9,696 bases of DNA, taken from NCBI GenBank assembly GCA_022361135.1, contig JAKSBM010000035.1:1-9696 (forward strand), read 5' to 3'. Origin of the DNA: Desulfobacterales bacterium. GTDB taxonomy: Bacteria > Desulfobacterota > Desulfobacteria > Desulfobacterales > Desulfobacteraceae. This document shows, piece by piece, positions 1 to 7,116 of this stretch. Position 1 is the stretch's first letter. Each line of letters begins with the position of its first letter. Under the pieces are notes generated by a model. It was not told the origin of the DNA. It saw only the letters and a list, made by a program, of their open reading frames with translations, and made no database searches. The translations under genes and the position numbers were made by a program.

Positions 1-292
1 GCCCGCTCCATCTCCCTCCCCCCGCCATCACCTGATCCCCCAGGTATGATTGGTAAATTTAAAACAATGTTCCGATTGAATAGGGCTAAACGTCATACAG
101 GGAATGGCTCATATATAGTCAGATGAAATCCTCCTTGAGAAATCCATGGAATGGGCATGGGCAAAACGCCCCGGCAGGATCGCCCCGGGCCACCAATGAA
201 TTAGGGGACCCTGCTTGACAGCCCCGGCATGGATACTATAAAACTGCCGCGTAAACGATGTTATTTGCACCCATTCCCCAACAGGAGGCGCC
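1..292. other. Leader region before the first operon, no confident gene
   Basis: No gene here can be supported. The first 35 bases in frame 3 read as ten C-ended codons followed by TGA at 33-35. This could be the tail of an upstream + strand gene, but it is too short to identify. From about 40 to 135 the DNA is clearly richer in A/T than the genes around it, which suits a regulatory stretch. From about 155 it becomes GC-rich and carries short GCCCCGGCA-type repeats, followed by the promoter of the first operon. A 61-codon minus-strand frame (109-294) has no recognisable similarity or ribosome site and is taken as chance. Confidence 0.5.
215..242 (+). promoter_or_regulatory. Sigma70-like promoter of the DUF819-lyase-MFS operon
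   Basis: A perfect -35 box TTGACA (215-220) is followed after 16 bases by TATAAA (237-242), which matches the -10 consensus at five of six positions. The start codon lies about 50 bases downstream, leaving a short leader with AGGAGG at 283-288. This is the best promoter in the window. The spacer contains one copy of a repeated GCCCCGGCA element, so a regulator could bind there; that is inference. Confidence 0.7.
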
Positions 293-1450
293 ATGGCAGC
301 ATTAACCGCGTTTTATCTGATTTTTCCGGCAGTGGTGATCTACCTCTGCAAGCGATACCCGGCCCTGGACAAGGTGGGGACGGTTTTCATCTGCTACATT
401 GCCGGGGCGGCCCTGGGGAATTCCGGGCTCCTGCCCCAGGGAACGGCCCAACTCCAGGACGAATTGTCATCGGCCTTTGTGGCCCTGGCCCTGCCCCTGC
501 TCCTCTTTTCCATGGACGTCAGGGCATGGAGCCGCACCGCGGGCAAAGCCATGCTCTCCATGGCCGGGGCCTTTGCCGCCATCACAGCCATTTCCGGGGT
601 GGGGGCGGCCCTGCTGGCGGATCGCATGCCCGAGGCCTGGAAACTGGCCGGACTCACCATCGGTGTCTACACCGGGGGCACCCCCAACATGGCTGCCATC
701 CGCACGGCCCTGGATGTGAACCCCACCACCTATCTCACCCTCCACACCTATGACATTCTCATTTCCCTAGTCTACCTCATCTTCTGCCTCACCCTGGCCC
801 AGGGGGTGATGAACCGATTCCTCAAGCCCCACCAACGCGTTCGGGAGGGCATGGACACGGCCCCGGAGGCCGACCTTGAAACCGAAGATATCAACGCCTA
901 TGACAACATGGCCAATTTGCCCGTGATCAAGGGCCTGGTCACCGGGCTTATGATTTCCGGAGCCATCCTGGCCGGTGCCCTGGCCCTGGCCGGCCGGGTC
1001 CCGGCAGAATACAGCACCGCCACCGTCATCCTGGCCATCACCTCCCTGGGCATTGCCGCCTCCTTCATTCCCCGGGTCCGGAATCTCCCGAAGACCTTCC
1101 AGGGGGGCATGTACCTCATCCTCTGTTTCTGTTTGGTGGTGGGCTCCATGGCCCGGATCCAGGATCTGGTCCAGATCAACTTTTTCCTCATGGGCTACCT
1201 GGTCCTCTGCATCGGGGGCACCTTTCTCCTCCATGCCCTCTTCTGCAAGCTCATGGATGTGGACACCGACACCTTTATCATCACCTCGGTATCTGCGGTC
1301 TGCTCCCCCCCCTTTGTTCCCGGGGTGGCCGCAGCCCTGAAAAATAAAGAAATCATCCTCTCCGGCCTGACCACGGGAATCGTGGGATATGCCGCCGGAA
1401 ATTACCTGGGCATCACCTTTGCCTACATCTTCAAAGCACTCATTGAATAA
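293..1450 (+). CDS. DUF819-family integral membrane protein, putative transporter
   Basis: This is a polytopic inner-membrane protein of 385 residues, close to the usual DUF819 (YjcL-like) length. Hydrophobic helices run through the whole chain. One hydrophilic, acidic loop at about residues 174-205 separates two halves. The first half carries a Gly-rich motif, YTGGTPNMAAI (about 126-136). The end carries a Pro/Gly-rich stretch (SPPFVPGVAAALKNK, then GIVGYAAGNYLG). Both agree with the pattern I know for DUF819. The family is uncharacterised and is thought to be a secondary transporter; no substrate can be read from the sequence. The start is set by AGGAGG at 283-288, four bases before ATG. 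It is the first gene of an operon; the PLP enzyme starts 13 bases after its stop, so a carrier for that enzyme's substrate or product is a reasonable inference. Confidence 0.82.
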   Translation: MAALTAFYLIFPAVVIYLCKRYPALDKVGTVFICYIAGAALGNSGLLPQGTAQLQDELSSAFVALALPLLLFSMDVRAWSRTAGKAMLSMAGAFAAITAISGVGAALLADRMPEAWKLAGLTIGVYTGGTPNMAAIRTALDVNPTTYLTLHTYDILISLVYLIFCLTLAQGVMNRFLKPHQRVREGMDTAPEADLETEDINAYDNMANLPVIKGLVTGLMISGAILAGALALAGRVPAEYSTATVILAITSLGIAASFIPRVRNLPKTFQGGMYLILCFCLVVGSMARIQDLVQINFFLMGYLVLCIGGTFLLHALFCKLMDVDTDTFIITSVSAVCSPPFVPGVAAALKNKEIILSGLTTGIVGYAAGNYLGITFAYIFKALIE

Positions 1451-1452
1451 CC

Positions 1453-1458
1453 AAGGAG
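1453..1458 (+). promoter_or_regulatory. Ribosome binding site deciding the lyase start
   Basis: AAGGAG lies five bases before the ATG at 1464. The open frame extends upstream to 1389, inside the preceding gene, but only the ATG at 1464 has a Shine-Dalgarno sequence at the right distance. The shorter start is therefore chosen. Confidence 0.85.
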
Positions 1459-1463
1459 TTACC

Positions 1464-2885
1464 ATGATCACCCTGCCCTCCCACGGACGCCCCCACGACG
1501 ATATTCTCCAGGAAATGGAATCCTTCCGCAGCCAGGATGTGAATTATAAGGACGCCAGGACCTGGTCCCTGGTCTACCACCTGGGAGAGGAATACACGGA
1601 TTTCCTCAAACAGGCCCATGGCCTGTTTTTTTCGGAGAACGGCCTCAACCCCATGGCCTTCCAGAGTTTGAAACAATTCGAACACCAGGTCATCCGCATG
1701 ACCGCCGACCTGTTGAACGGGGACCAGAATGTGGTGGGCACCCTCACCTCCGGGGGAACGGAATCCTGTCTTTTGCCGGTGTTGGCCTATCGAAACCGGG
1801 CCCGGGCCAAAAAGCGCCTGGGCCGGTTCAAACCGGAAATGATCGTACCGGACTCCATCCATGTGGCCTGGATCAAGGCGGCCAAGTACTTTAAAATCAA
1901 ACTGGTCATGGTTCCCCTGGATCCCTCCTTTCAAATGGACATTGAAAGGGTGCGACGGAAAATAAATTCCAACACCATCATGATTGTGGCCTCGGCACCG
2001 GGCTACCCCCACGGCATCATCGATCCCATTGAGGAACTGGGTCAATTGGCCGCCTCCCGAAAGGTCCCCCTCCACGTGGATGCCTGCGTGGGTGGATTTT
2101 TCCTCCCCTTCATGGCGGACATCGGCTACGACCTGCCGCCCTTTGATTTCCGGGTCCCCGGGGTGACCTCCATCTCCGCCGACATCCATAAATACGGATT
2201 TGCCGCCAAGGGGGCCTCGGTCCTCCTCTACCGGAACATGGATCACCTCAAGCACCAATTCTTCATCCACCAGGACTGGCCCGGCGGTGTTTTTGCGTCC
2301 CCCGCCCTTTTGGGTACCCGGCCCGGGGGCCCCATTGCCGCAGCCTGGGCCGCCACCCAGGCCATGGGGCGAAGGGGCTATGTGGACCTGGTGAACCGGA
2401 CCATGGCCGCCACCCACAAGCTCAAGGCCGGCATCAAAGCCATAGACGGGTTGGACATCATGGGCCATCCCCGGGGACCGCTCTTTGCCCTCTGTTCCAC
2501 CGATGCCAAACTCTCCATCTTTGCCGTGGGGGACGCCATGGAAGAACGGGGCTGGCACGTGGACCGGCTCCAGCGGCCCGAGGGCCTCCATGCCATGGTC
2601 ACCCCGGCCCATGAAAACTCCTGGGAACAATACCTGGCCGACCTGGGCGAGTCCGTGGCCGAGGTCCGGGCCCATCCCAACCGGGCCGTCAGGGGCAATG
2701 CCGCCATGTACGGCATGATCGCCCGGATTCCCTTCCGGGGGATGATCCGCCGGGAAGTCATGAAGATGATGACAAAACTCTACGGCCCCCATTGCCAGAT
2801 GCCCATGGATGAAGGGGCGTCGGATCCCCTGGCCGTCCGTGTGGGGGCGAGGATGATGAATTGGTTCACCCGAATCCGGCCGTGA
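1464..2885 (+). CDS. PLP-dependent lyase, sphingosine-1-phosphate lyase / group II decarboxylase family
   Basis: A soluble fold-type I PLP enzyme of 473 residues. The closest family I recognise is sphingosine-1-phosphate lyase, which splits phosphorylated sphingoid bases into a fatty aldehyde and phosphoethanolamine. Visible motifs are TSGGTES (from T95, PLP phosphate binding), PHGIIDP, HVDACVGGF (H204, D206 for the PLP ring nitrogen), SADIHKYGFAAKG with Schiff-base lysine K243 and second lysine K249, and DWPGG..ASP...GTRPGG. From memory, these align without gaps to human SGPL1 over long stretches. It lacks the N-terminal membrane anchor of the eukaryotic enzyme. The tyrosine equivalent to the lyase catalytic Tyr appears to be Y38. 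The catalytic His of NPLHP is replaced by Asn (N62 in GLNP), so S1P may not be the true substrate; decarboxylation of an amino acid is the alternative. It is the middle gene of an operon with two membrane carriers. Family assignment is firm; the reaction is uncertain. Confidence 0.85.
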   Translation: MITLPSHGRPHDDILQEMESFRSQDVNYKDARTWSLVYHLGEEYTDFLKQAHGLFFSENGLNPMAFQSLKQFEHQVIRMTADLLNGDQNVVGTLTSGGTESCLLPVLAYRNRARAKKRLGRFKPEMIVPDSIHVAWIKAAKYFKIKLVMVPLDPSFQMDIERVRRKINSNTIMIVASAPGYPHGIIDPIEELGQLAASRKVPLHVDACVGGFFLPFMADIGYDLPPFDFRVPGVTSISADIHKYGFAAKGASVLLYRNMDHLKHQFFIHQDWPGGVFASPALLGTRPGGPIAAAWAATQAMGRRGYVDLVNRTMAATHKLKAGIKAIDGLDIMGHPRGPLFALCSTDAKLSIFAVGDAMEERGWHVDRLQRPEGLHAMVTPAHENSWEQYLADLGESVAEVRAHPNRAVRGNAAMYGMIARIPFRGMIRREVMKMMTKLYGPHCQMPMDEGASDPLAVRVGARMMNWFTRIRP

Positions 2886-4261
2886 ACAGGCCCCACCAAT
2901 CCCCCGGGGCCACCCTTTTCGTGGTCTCGGCGGTGCAATTCCTCACCCCCTTCATGATGTCGGCCGTGGGGGTGGCCCTGCCCGCCATTGGGACGGAATT
3001 CCACGCCGGGGCCATGGAATTGGGCCTGGTGGAAATGGTCTATATCCTGGCCTTTGCCCTGATCATGCTCCCGGTGGGCCGGGCCGCGGACATCCACGGC
3101 CGGAAAAAGGTCTTTGTGTCGGGCACGGTGTTGTTCACCCTGGCCACCCTGGCACTGGCCCTCTCCCCCAACATGGGGCTGTTCCTGGCCTTTCGCTTCC
3201 TCCAGGGAAGCGGGGCCGCCATGGTCACGGCCACCAGTGTGGCCATCCTTTCGGCCATCTTTCCCCCGGAGAAACGGGGCCGGGCCATGGGCGTCATCAT
3301 TGCCGCCGTCTACATCGGTCTTTCCGCCGGTCCCACCCTGGCCGGTTTCATGATCACCCACCTGGGCTGGCGCTGGATCTTCTTCTCCGCCCTGCCCATT
3401 GAACTTCTGGCCCTCTTCCTCACCCTGGCATATCTTAAGGGGGAATGGCAGAGCGCACCGGGCATGCCCTTTGACTGGACCGGAAGCGGCATTTACGTCA
3501 CCGCCCTCTTCTGCCTCATCCTTGGCGCCTCCCACCTGAACCAGGGCCCGTCCTACGCCGGACTTCTGGTCATGGGACTCCTGGGGTTATGGCTCTTTTT
3601 CCGCCACCAGTCCCGGTGCGGCTCCCCCATTTTGGACACCCGGCTTCTGGGGCAAAACCCCACCTTTACCATGGGAAACCTGGCCACCCTCATCACCTAT
3701 GCCGCATCCTTCGGGGTGACCTTTTTCTTCAGCCTCTACCTCCAGCAGGTCAAGGGGATCAGCCCCCGGGACGCCGGTCTCATCCTGGTGACCCAGCCCC
3801 TGATCCAGGCCCTGCTTTCCCCCCTTTCCGGAAAACTCACCGACAATTTTTCCCCACCCCGGATTGCGGCCACGGGCATGGCATTGTGTACCCTGGCCCT
3901 GGCCCTGTGCACCACCATTGAACCCCACACCCCCCTGCCCCGGATATACGGCATCCTGGTAATTCTGGGCATCGGCTTCGCCCTCTTTGCCACCCCCAAC
4001 ATGACCACCATCATGGGCAGCGTCACCCCGGAACACGACGGCATTGCCTCCAGCTTTGTGGCCACCATGCGCACCCTGGGCATGCTCACGGCCATGACCC
4101 TGATCACCTGCATCCTCCATTTTTCCATGGGCAAATCCCCAGTGACTCCGGAAACCATTGACCGGTATATGGAAGCCATGGAGACGGGGTTCATGATTTT
4201 CACCGGCATCGGTATCATGGGCATTCTCTGCAGCGTGGAACGAAATAAACCCACCCCCTAA
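2861..4261 (+). CDS. MFS transporter, DHA2-like (EmrB/QacA type) drug or metabolite exporter
   Basis: A major facilitator superfamily membrane protein of 466 residues, the usual size for the 14-helix DHA2 proton antiporters. Motif A appears as GRAADIHGRKK (residues 73-83) in the first cytoplasmic loop. The antiporter motif C appears as GLSAGPTLAG (153-162) in helix 5, and RFLQGSGAAM precedes it. Motif C points to export driven by protons rather than uptake. The TTG start at 2861 is chosen because GAGG at 2849-2852 sits eight bases upstream. It overlaps the end of the lyase gene by 25 bases. A GTG at 2882 overlapping the lyase stop (GTGA) is an alternative without a Shine-Dalgarno sequence. 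Either way, translation is probably coupled to the lyase. By context it may expel the amine or other product of that enzyme, but the substrate is unknown. Confidence 0.85.
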   Translation: MVHPNPAVNRPHQSPGATLFVVSAVQFLTPFMMSAVGVALPAIGTEFHAGAMELGLVEMVYILAFALIMLPVGRAADIHGRKKVFVSGTVLFTLATLALALSPNMGLFLAFRFLQGSGAAMVTATSVAILSAIFPPEKRGRAMGVIIAAVYIGLSAGPTLAGFMITHLGWRWIFFSALPIELLALFLTLAYLKGEWQSAPGMPFDWTGSGIYVTALFCLILGASHLNQGPSYAGLLVMGLLGLWLFFRHQSRCGSPILDTRLLGQNPTFTMGNLATLITYAASFGVTFFFSLYLQQVKGISPRDAGLILVTQPLIQALLSPLSGKLTDNFSPPRIAATGMALCTLALALCTTIEPHTPLPRIYGILVILGIGFALFATPNMTTIMGSVTPEHDGIASSFVATMRTLGMLTAMTLITCILHFSMGKSPVTPETIDRYMEAMETGFMIFTGIGIMGILCSVERNKPTP

Positions 4262-4386
4262 GTAGGCAATGGGTGGCCTGGATTTTGATTTGATTTTGCC
4301 CCACGGGGTCTGTAAACTATTGAGAGTAACTTTTCTTCTTTATCCTGCGTATGACAGACCCGTAGACAAGAGGCAACAAAACCACC
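4262..4386 (+). promoter_or_regulatory. Intergenic control region with long-spaced inverted repeat
   Basis: These 125 bases separate the operon from the asparagine-synthetase-like gene. GGGTCTGT (4306-4313) is the perfect inverse of ACAGACCC (4354-4361). The match extends by ACG/CGT (4303-4305 and 4361-4363 side) if one G is bulged. The 40-base spacer is A/T-rich and includes TTGAGA (4320-4325) and TATCCT (4341-4346), a weak -35/-10 pair with a short 15-base gap. I see no rho-independent terminator for the upstream operon. The arms could be an operator or could form an RNA stem in a read-through transcript. Confidence 0.4.
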
Positions 4387-6114
4387 ATGTCCATTTTTTG
4401 GGGAATTTACAGCCCGAACCCCATTGCCGACCATTTCATGGGAGCCATGGCATCCCGAATCCGGCGCATGCCCGAAGAACCCGTCTTTGAAATGGATACC
4501 CCCCACTTCAAGCTCATGCAATTGGACATCCGGGCCTTTGGAACCTCCGGGGTTCACCGGACCCATGAAATCTGCGCGGCCCTGGCCGGGGATCCCATCC
4601 GGGAGGGGGCCCCGCCGGGAAACCGTTACGCCGGCCTTGAACAATTGGCAACGGACATTGAAAACGACTCCCCCGAAGTCGCCCTGAACCGCTGCCAGGG
4701 CTCCCATGCCCTCTGCCACTACAACCAGCTCCACCGCCAATTACTCCTGGCCACGGACAAGGCCGGGGTCAGGCCCCTCTATTACCTGTTCCGGGAGAAT
4801 TGCCTCTTCTTTTCCACCTGCCTGAAATCCTTCACCGGCCTGGGGTTGGATCTCAAACGCAATACGACGGCATTGGTGGAAGCCTGGTCCTTTGGCGTCC
4901 CCCTGGGTCGAAACACATTTTACCAGGACATCCAGGTCCTGGCCGATGGGGAATATCTGATCTGGAACGACCGGGATGTGGCCCCCCGGGTTTTAAGCTA
5001 CCATGAATGGGACAAGATCCCCCGGGAAGCCGACCCCCAGGCCCCGACGGGCCTCTACCAACGCTTCTCCCAGGCCGTGAAGGATCGATGCCCGCCATCG
5101 GAAGGGGTGGTCTCCTTCCTCAGCGGGGGGCTGGATTCCCGATGCATTGCCTCGGCCCTGAAAGAACAGGGCAAACGGGTCACCGCATTGAACAGCTACC
5201 AACCCGGAGAGCAGGACCAGGCATTTGCCCGGGAATTTGCCCGCCATGCGACCATTGAGTTGATCTCCCTGCCCCGGAAGGTGAACACCGGGATCACCCG
5301 GGATCTTCTGGCCAACACCATTGCCCGGGCCCGGACCCATGGCGGGTCGGATTTCCCCTGCAAATTCATCTTTTCCGGGGATGGGGGCAGCGTCCCCATG
5401 GGCCATGTTTACCTGGAGCCCTCCCTGGTTCAGAAACTGGAGTCCGGAGACCTGGCCGGTGCCCGGGCCCAATTCCTGGAAAAACGAAAGATTCCGGCCC
5501 GGATCCTGAAACAGAGCCCAAACAAAGACCTGCTCACCCATTCAAAAAAGATCCTGAAACGGGAATTGGAACAATTAAAGACCCGGGACGGCCTCCAGGC
5601 ATTTTTCCTCTTCCTCCTGAAAAATGACCAGAGGCGACACCTCCACGGATATTATGAAGACATGGACATCATCCGGACCGAGCTGGCCCTCCCCTTCTTC
5701 GACGGCCGGCTGTTGGAAAAAATTGTTTCCCTCCCCCGGGCCCCCTTCCTCTACCACGGCCTCTACCATGAATGGCTCAAGGAATTCCCAAAAGAAACCC
5801 GGGACGTCCCCTGGCAGACCTACCCCGGCCACATGCCCTGCCCCATAAAGGAAAAAGGAAGTCCCCCCCAAGCCCAAGGATCAACCCAATGGGAGAAGAA
5901 CCAGGCCCCTAAAAACATGGGCCGCCGATGGGCCCAGATCATCTCCTGCGGACGGCGCCTGACCCGGCCCGACTTCCCCAAGGACCTGATTTCCCGCCCC
6001 CGGGTCCTGGCCTTCATGGTCCTCCACCTCACGGGCATCAAGGACTATTCCTATATCTTCTCCTTTTGCCGCCACCTCCACGGCCTTTACCGGGATCACC
6101 CCGTGGAAAATTGA
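4387..6114 (+). CDS. Asparagine-synthetase-like (AsnB-type) protein without the glutaminase cysteine
   Basis: A 575-residue, two-domain protein. The N-terminal part (about 1-200) resembles the class II glutamine amidotransferase domain, including the LLLATDKAGVRPLYY stretch before the FFSTCLKSF strand. It begins MSIFWGIYS, so the Cys that follows Met in active glutaminases is absent; Ser is present instead. The C-terminal synthetase domain (from about 230) has the ATP pyrophosphatase loop SGGLDS (246-251). It also has SGDGG (330-334), at the place of the AsnB SGEGSDE motif, and LPFFDGRLLEKI (from L435), matching the AsnB PFLD.RL signature. It should therefore activate a carboxylate with ATP and form an amide or similar bond, probably with ammonia or another amine rather than glutamine. 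Relatives of this kind include beta-lactam synthetases and lasso-peptide cyclases, but no precursor peptide or pathway gene lies beside it. AAGAGG about 13 bases upstream is a loosely placed ribosome site. Confidence 0.8.
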   Translation: MSIFWGIYSPNPIADHFMGAMASRIRRMPEEPVFEMDTPHFKLMQLDIRAFGTSGVHRTHEICAALAGDPIREGAPPGNRYAGLEQLATDIENDSPEVALNRCQGSHALCHYNQLHRQLLLATDKAGVRPLYYLFRENCLFFSTCLKSFTGLGLDLKRNTTALVEAWSFGVPLGRNTFYQDIQVLADGEYLIWNDRDVAPRVLSYHEWDKIPREADPQAPTGLYQRFSQAVKDRCPPSEGVVSFLSGGLDSRCIASALKEQGKRVTALNSYQPGEQDQAFAREFARHATIELISLPRKVNTGITRDLLANTIARARTHGGSDFPCKFIFSGDGGSVPMGHVYLEPSLVQKLESGDLAGARAQFLEKRKIPARILKQSPNKDLLTHSKKILKRELEQLKTRDGLQAFFLFLLKNDQRRHLHGYYEDMDIIRTELALPFFDGRLLEKIVSLPRAPFLYHGLYHEWLKEFPKETRDVPWQTYPGHMPCPIKEKGSPPQAQGSTQWEKNQAPKNMGRRWAQIISCGRRLTRPDFPKDLISRPRVLAFMVLHLTGIKDYSYIFSFCRHLHGLYRDHPVEN

Positions 6115-6267
6115 GCCGGGAAGCCCCCTGCACATGGGGTCAACCCCACCGAACCACCCCCCTAAAACCTTACCCAACACATTGAAACTTAAAACAAAAC
6201 AAGTACCCTTTACATTTTTCCGAAACCGGGATTAAATACCCACCATCCCATAACAAGGAGAAATGCC
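6115..6267 (+). promoter_or_regulatory. Intergenic region with hairpin and promoter before the ligase
   Basis: TGGGG-TCAA-CCCCA (6135-6148) can form a five-pair GC stem with a four-base loop just after the preceding stop. It has no T run, so it is at best a weak terminator. Further on, TTTACA (6209-6214) and TTAAAT (6232-6237) are 17 bases apart and fit a sigma70 promoter for the ligase gene. AAGGAG at 6255-6260 is a strong ribosome site seven bases before ATG 6268. The stretch 6165-6255 is noticeably A/T-rich compared with the flanking genes. Confidence 0.5.
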
Positions 6268-7092
6268 ATGCGAACCATGATCCTTCTTTTTGTTCTGATT
6301 CCCACCGTTGTCCTGGCCCAAATGCAGGGCACGCCCATGGGAGCCGGGCAATGGACAGGGGACACGGAGGTTACCGGCTGGTGGATGAGCGAAAAGCTGG
6401 ACGGTGTCCGGGGATGCTGGACCGGGCGGTCCATGGAATCCAAAAGCGGCAAACCCCTTCCGGTTCCCCCCGAATTCACCCGGGGATTCCCCCCCTTTCC
6501 CCTGGACGGGGAACTCTGGATGGGCCGGGGCACCTTTTCAACGATGGTGGGACTGGCCCGGCAGAAGAAGGGCGGAAACGGCTGGAAGGGCGTGGGATAC
6601 CATATCTTTGACGCCCCGGATCCCGCCCTGGCCTTTGAGGATCGTCTGGACAAGGCCCGGCGCTGGTTCCAAACCCATCCCCTCCCCCATGTCCACCTCA
6701 TCCCCCAGGAAAAATGCCGGGGTAGGGCCCATCTGGAAGCCCGGCTCAGGGCCGTGGAGGCCCAGGGGGGAGAAGGGCTGATGCTGCGGCGCCCCGGCTC
6801 CCCTTACCGGGCCGGGCGCTCCCGGGACATCCTCAAGGTGAAGACCTTCCAGGATGCCGAGGCCCGGGTGGTGGGACACCGGCCGGGCAAGGGCCGCCAC
6901 CGGGGGCGGATGGGTGCCCTTGAGGTGGAATTGCCCAACGGTACCCGATTTGCCCTGGGAACGGGCTTCACCGATACCCAACGGGAAAACCCGCCCCCGG
7001 TGGGCAGTTGGGTCACCTTCAAATACACGGGTCTCACCCCCTCGGGGATCCCCCGTTTCGCCAGTTTTCTCCGGGTGCGACCGCCCCTGTGA
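6268..7092 (+). CDS. ligE: Periplasmic ATP-dependent DNA ligase, Lig E type
   Basis: A minimal ATP-dependent DNA ligase of 274 residues, the usual Lig E size, that seals nicks in DNA. The first 17 residues form a Sec signal peptide (basic start, hydrophobic core, cleavage after VVLA), so it should act in the periplasm. Nucleotidyltransferase motifs are in order: motif I EKLDGVR with adenylated lysine K43, motif III DGE (80-82), motif IV EGLMLR (169-174) and motif V LKVK (K190, K192). The OB-fold follows from about 195 and ends in the typical GxPRFASFLRVR tail. There is no extra DNA-binding domain, as in other Lig E proteins. These enzymes are known from Proteobacteria and have been linked to handling of extracellular or incoming DNA; the biological role is not settled. 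It appears monocistronic, with its own promoter, and converges on the cytochrome gene with only 24 bases between the stops. Confidence 0.9.
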   Translation: MRTMILLFVLIPTVVLAQMQGTPMGAGQWTGDTEVTGWWMSEKLDGVRGCWTGRSMESKSGKPLPVPPEFTRGFPPFPLDGELWMGRGTFSTMVGLARQKKGGNGWKGVGYHIFDAPDPALAFEDRLDKARRWFQTHPLPHVHLIPQEKCRGRAHLEARLRAVEAQGGEGLMLRRPGSPYRAGRSRDILKVKTFQDAEARVVGHRPGKGRHRGRMGALEVELPNGTRFALGTGFTDTQRENPPPVGSWVTFKYTGLTPSGIPRFASFLRVRPPL

Positions 7093-7116
7093 TGCCCCCC
7101 CTGGATTCCCCACCGG

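Noticed and set aside
109..294. A 61-codon minus-strand frame before the first operon
   Set aside because: No ribosome site or family resemblance, and it lies over the promoter of the + strand operon.
1440..2792. A 450-codon minus-strand frame opposite the lyase gene
   Set aside because: Gly/His-rich composition without any family motif. The + strand carries an unmistakable PLP enzyme.
2780..3535. A 251-codon minus-strand frame opposite the MFS gene
   Set aside because: Same antisense artefact: charged, Gly-rich and motif-free, while the + strand has clear MFS motifs.
4299..4308. CCCCACGGGG hairpin as a terminator after the MFS gene
   Set aside because: A realistic loop leaves only three base pairs and there is no adjacent T run.
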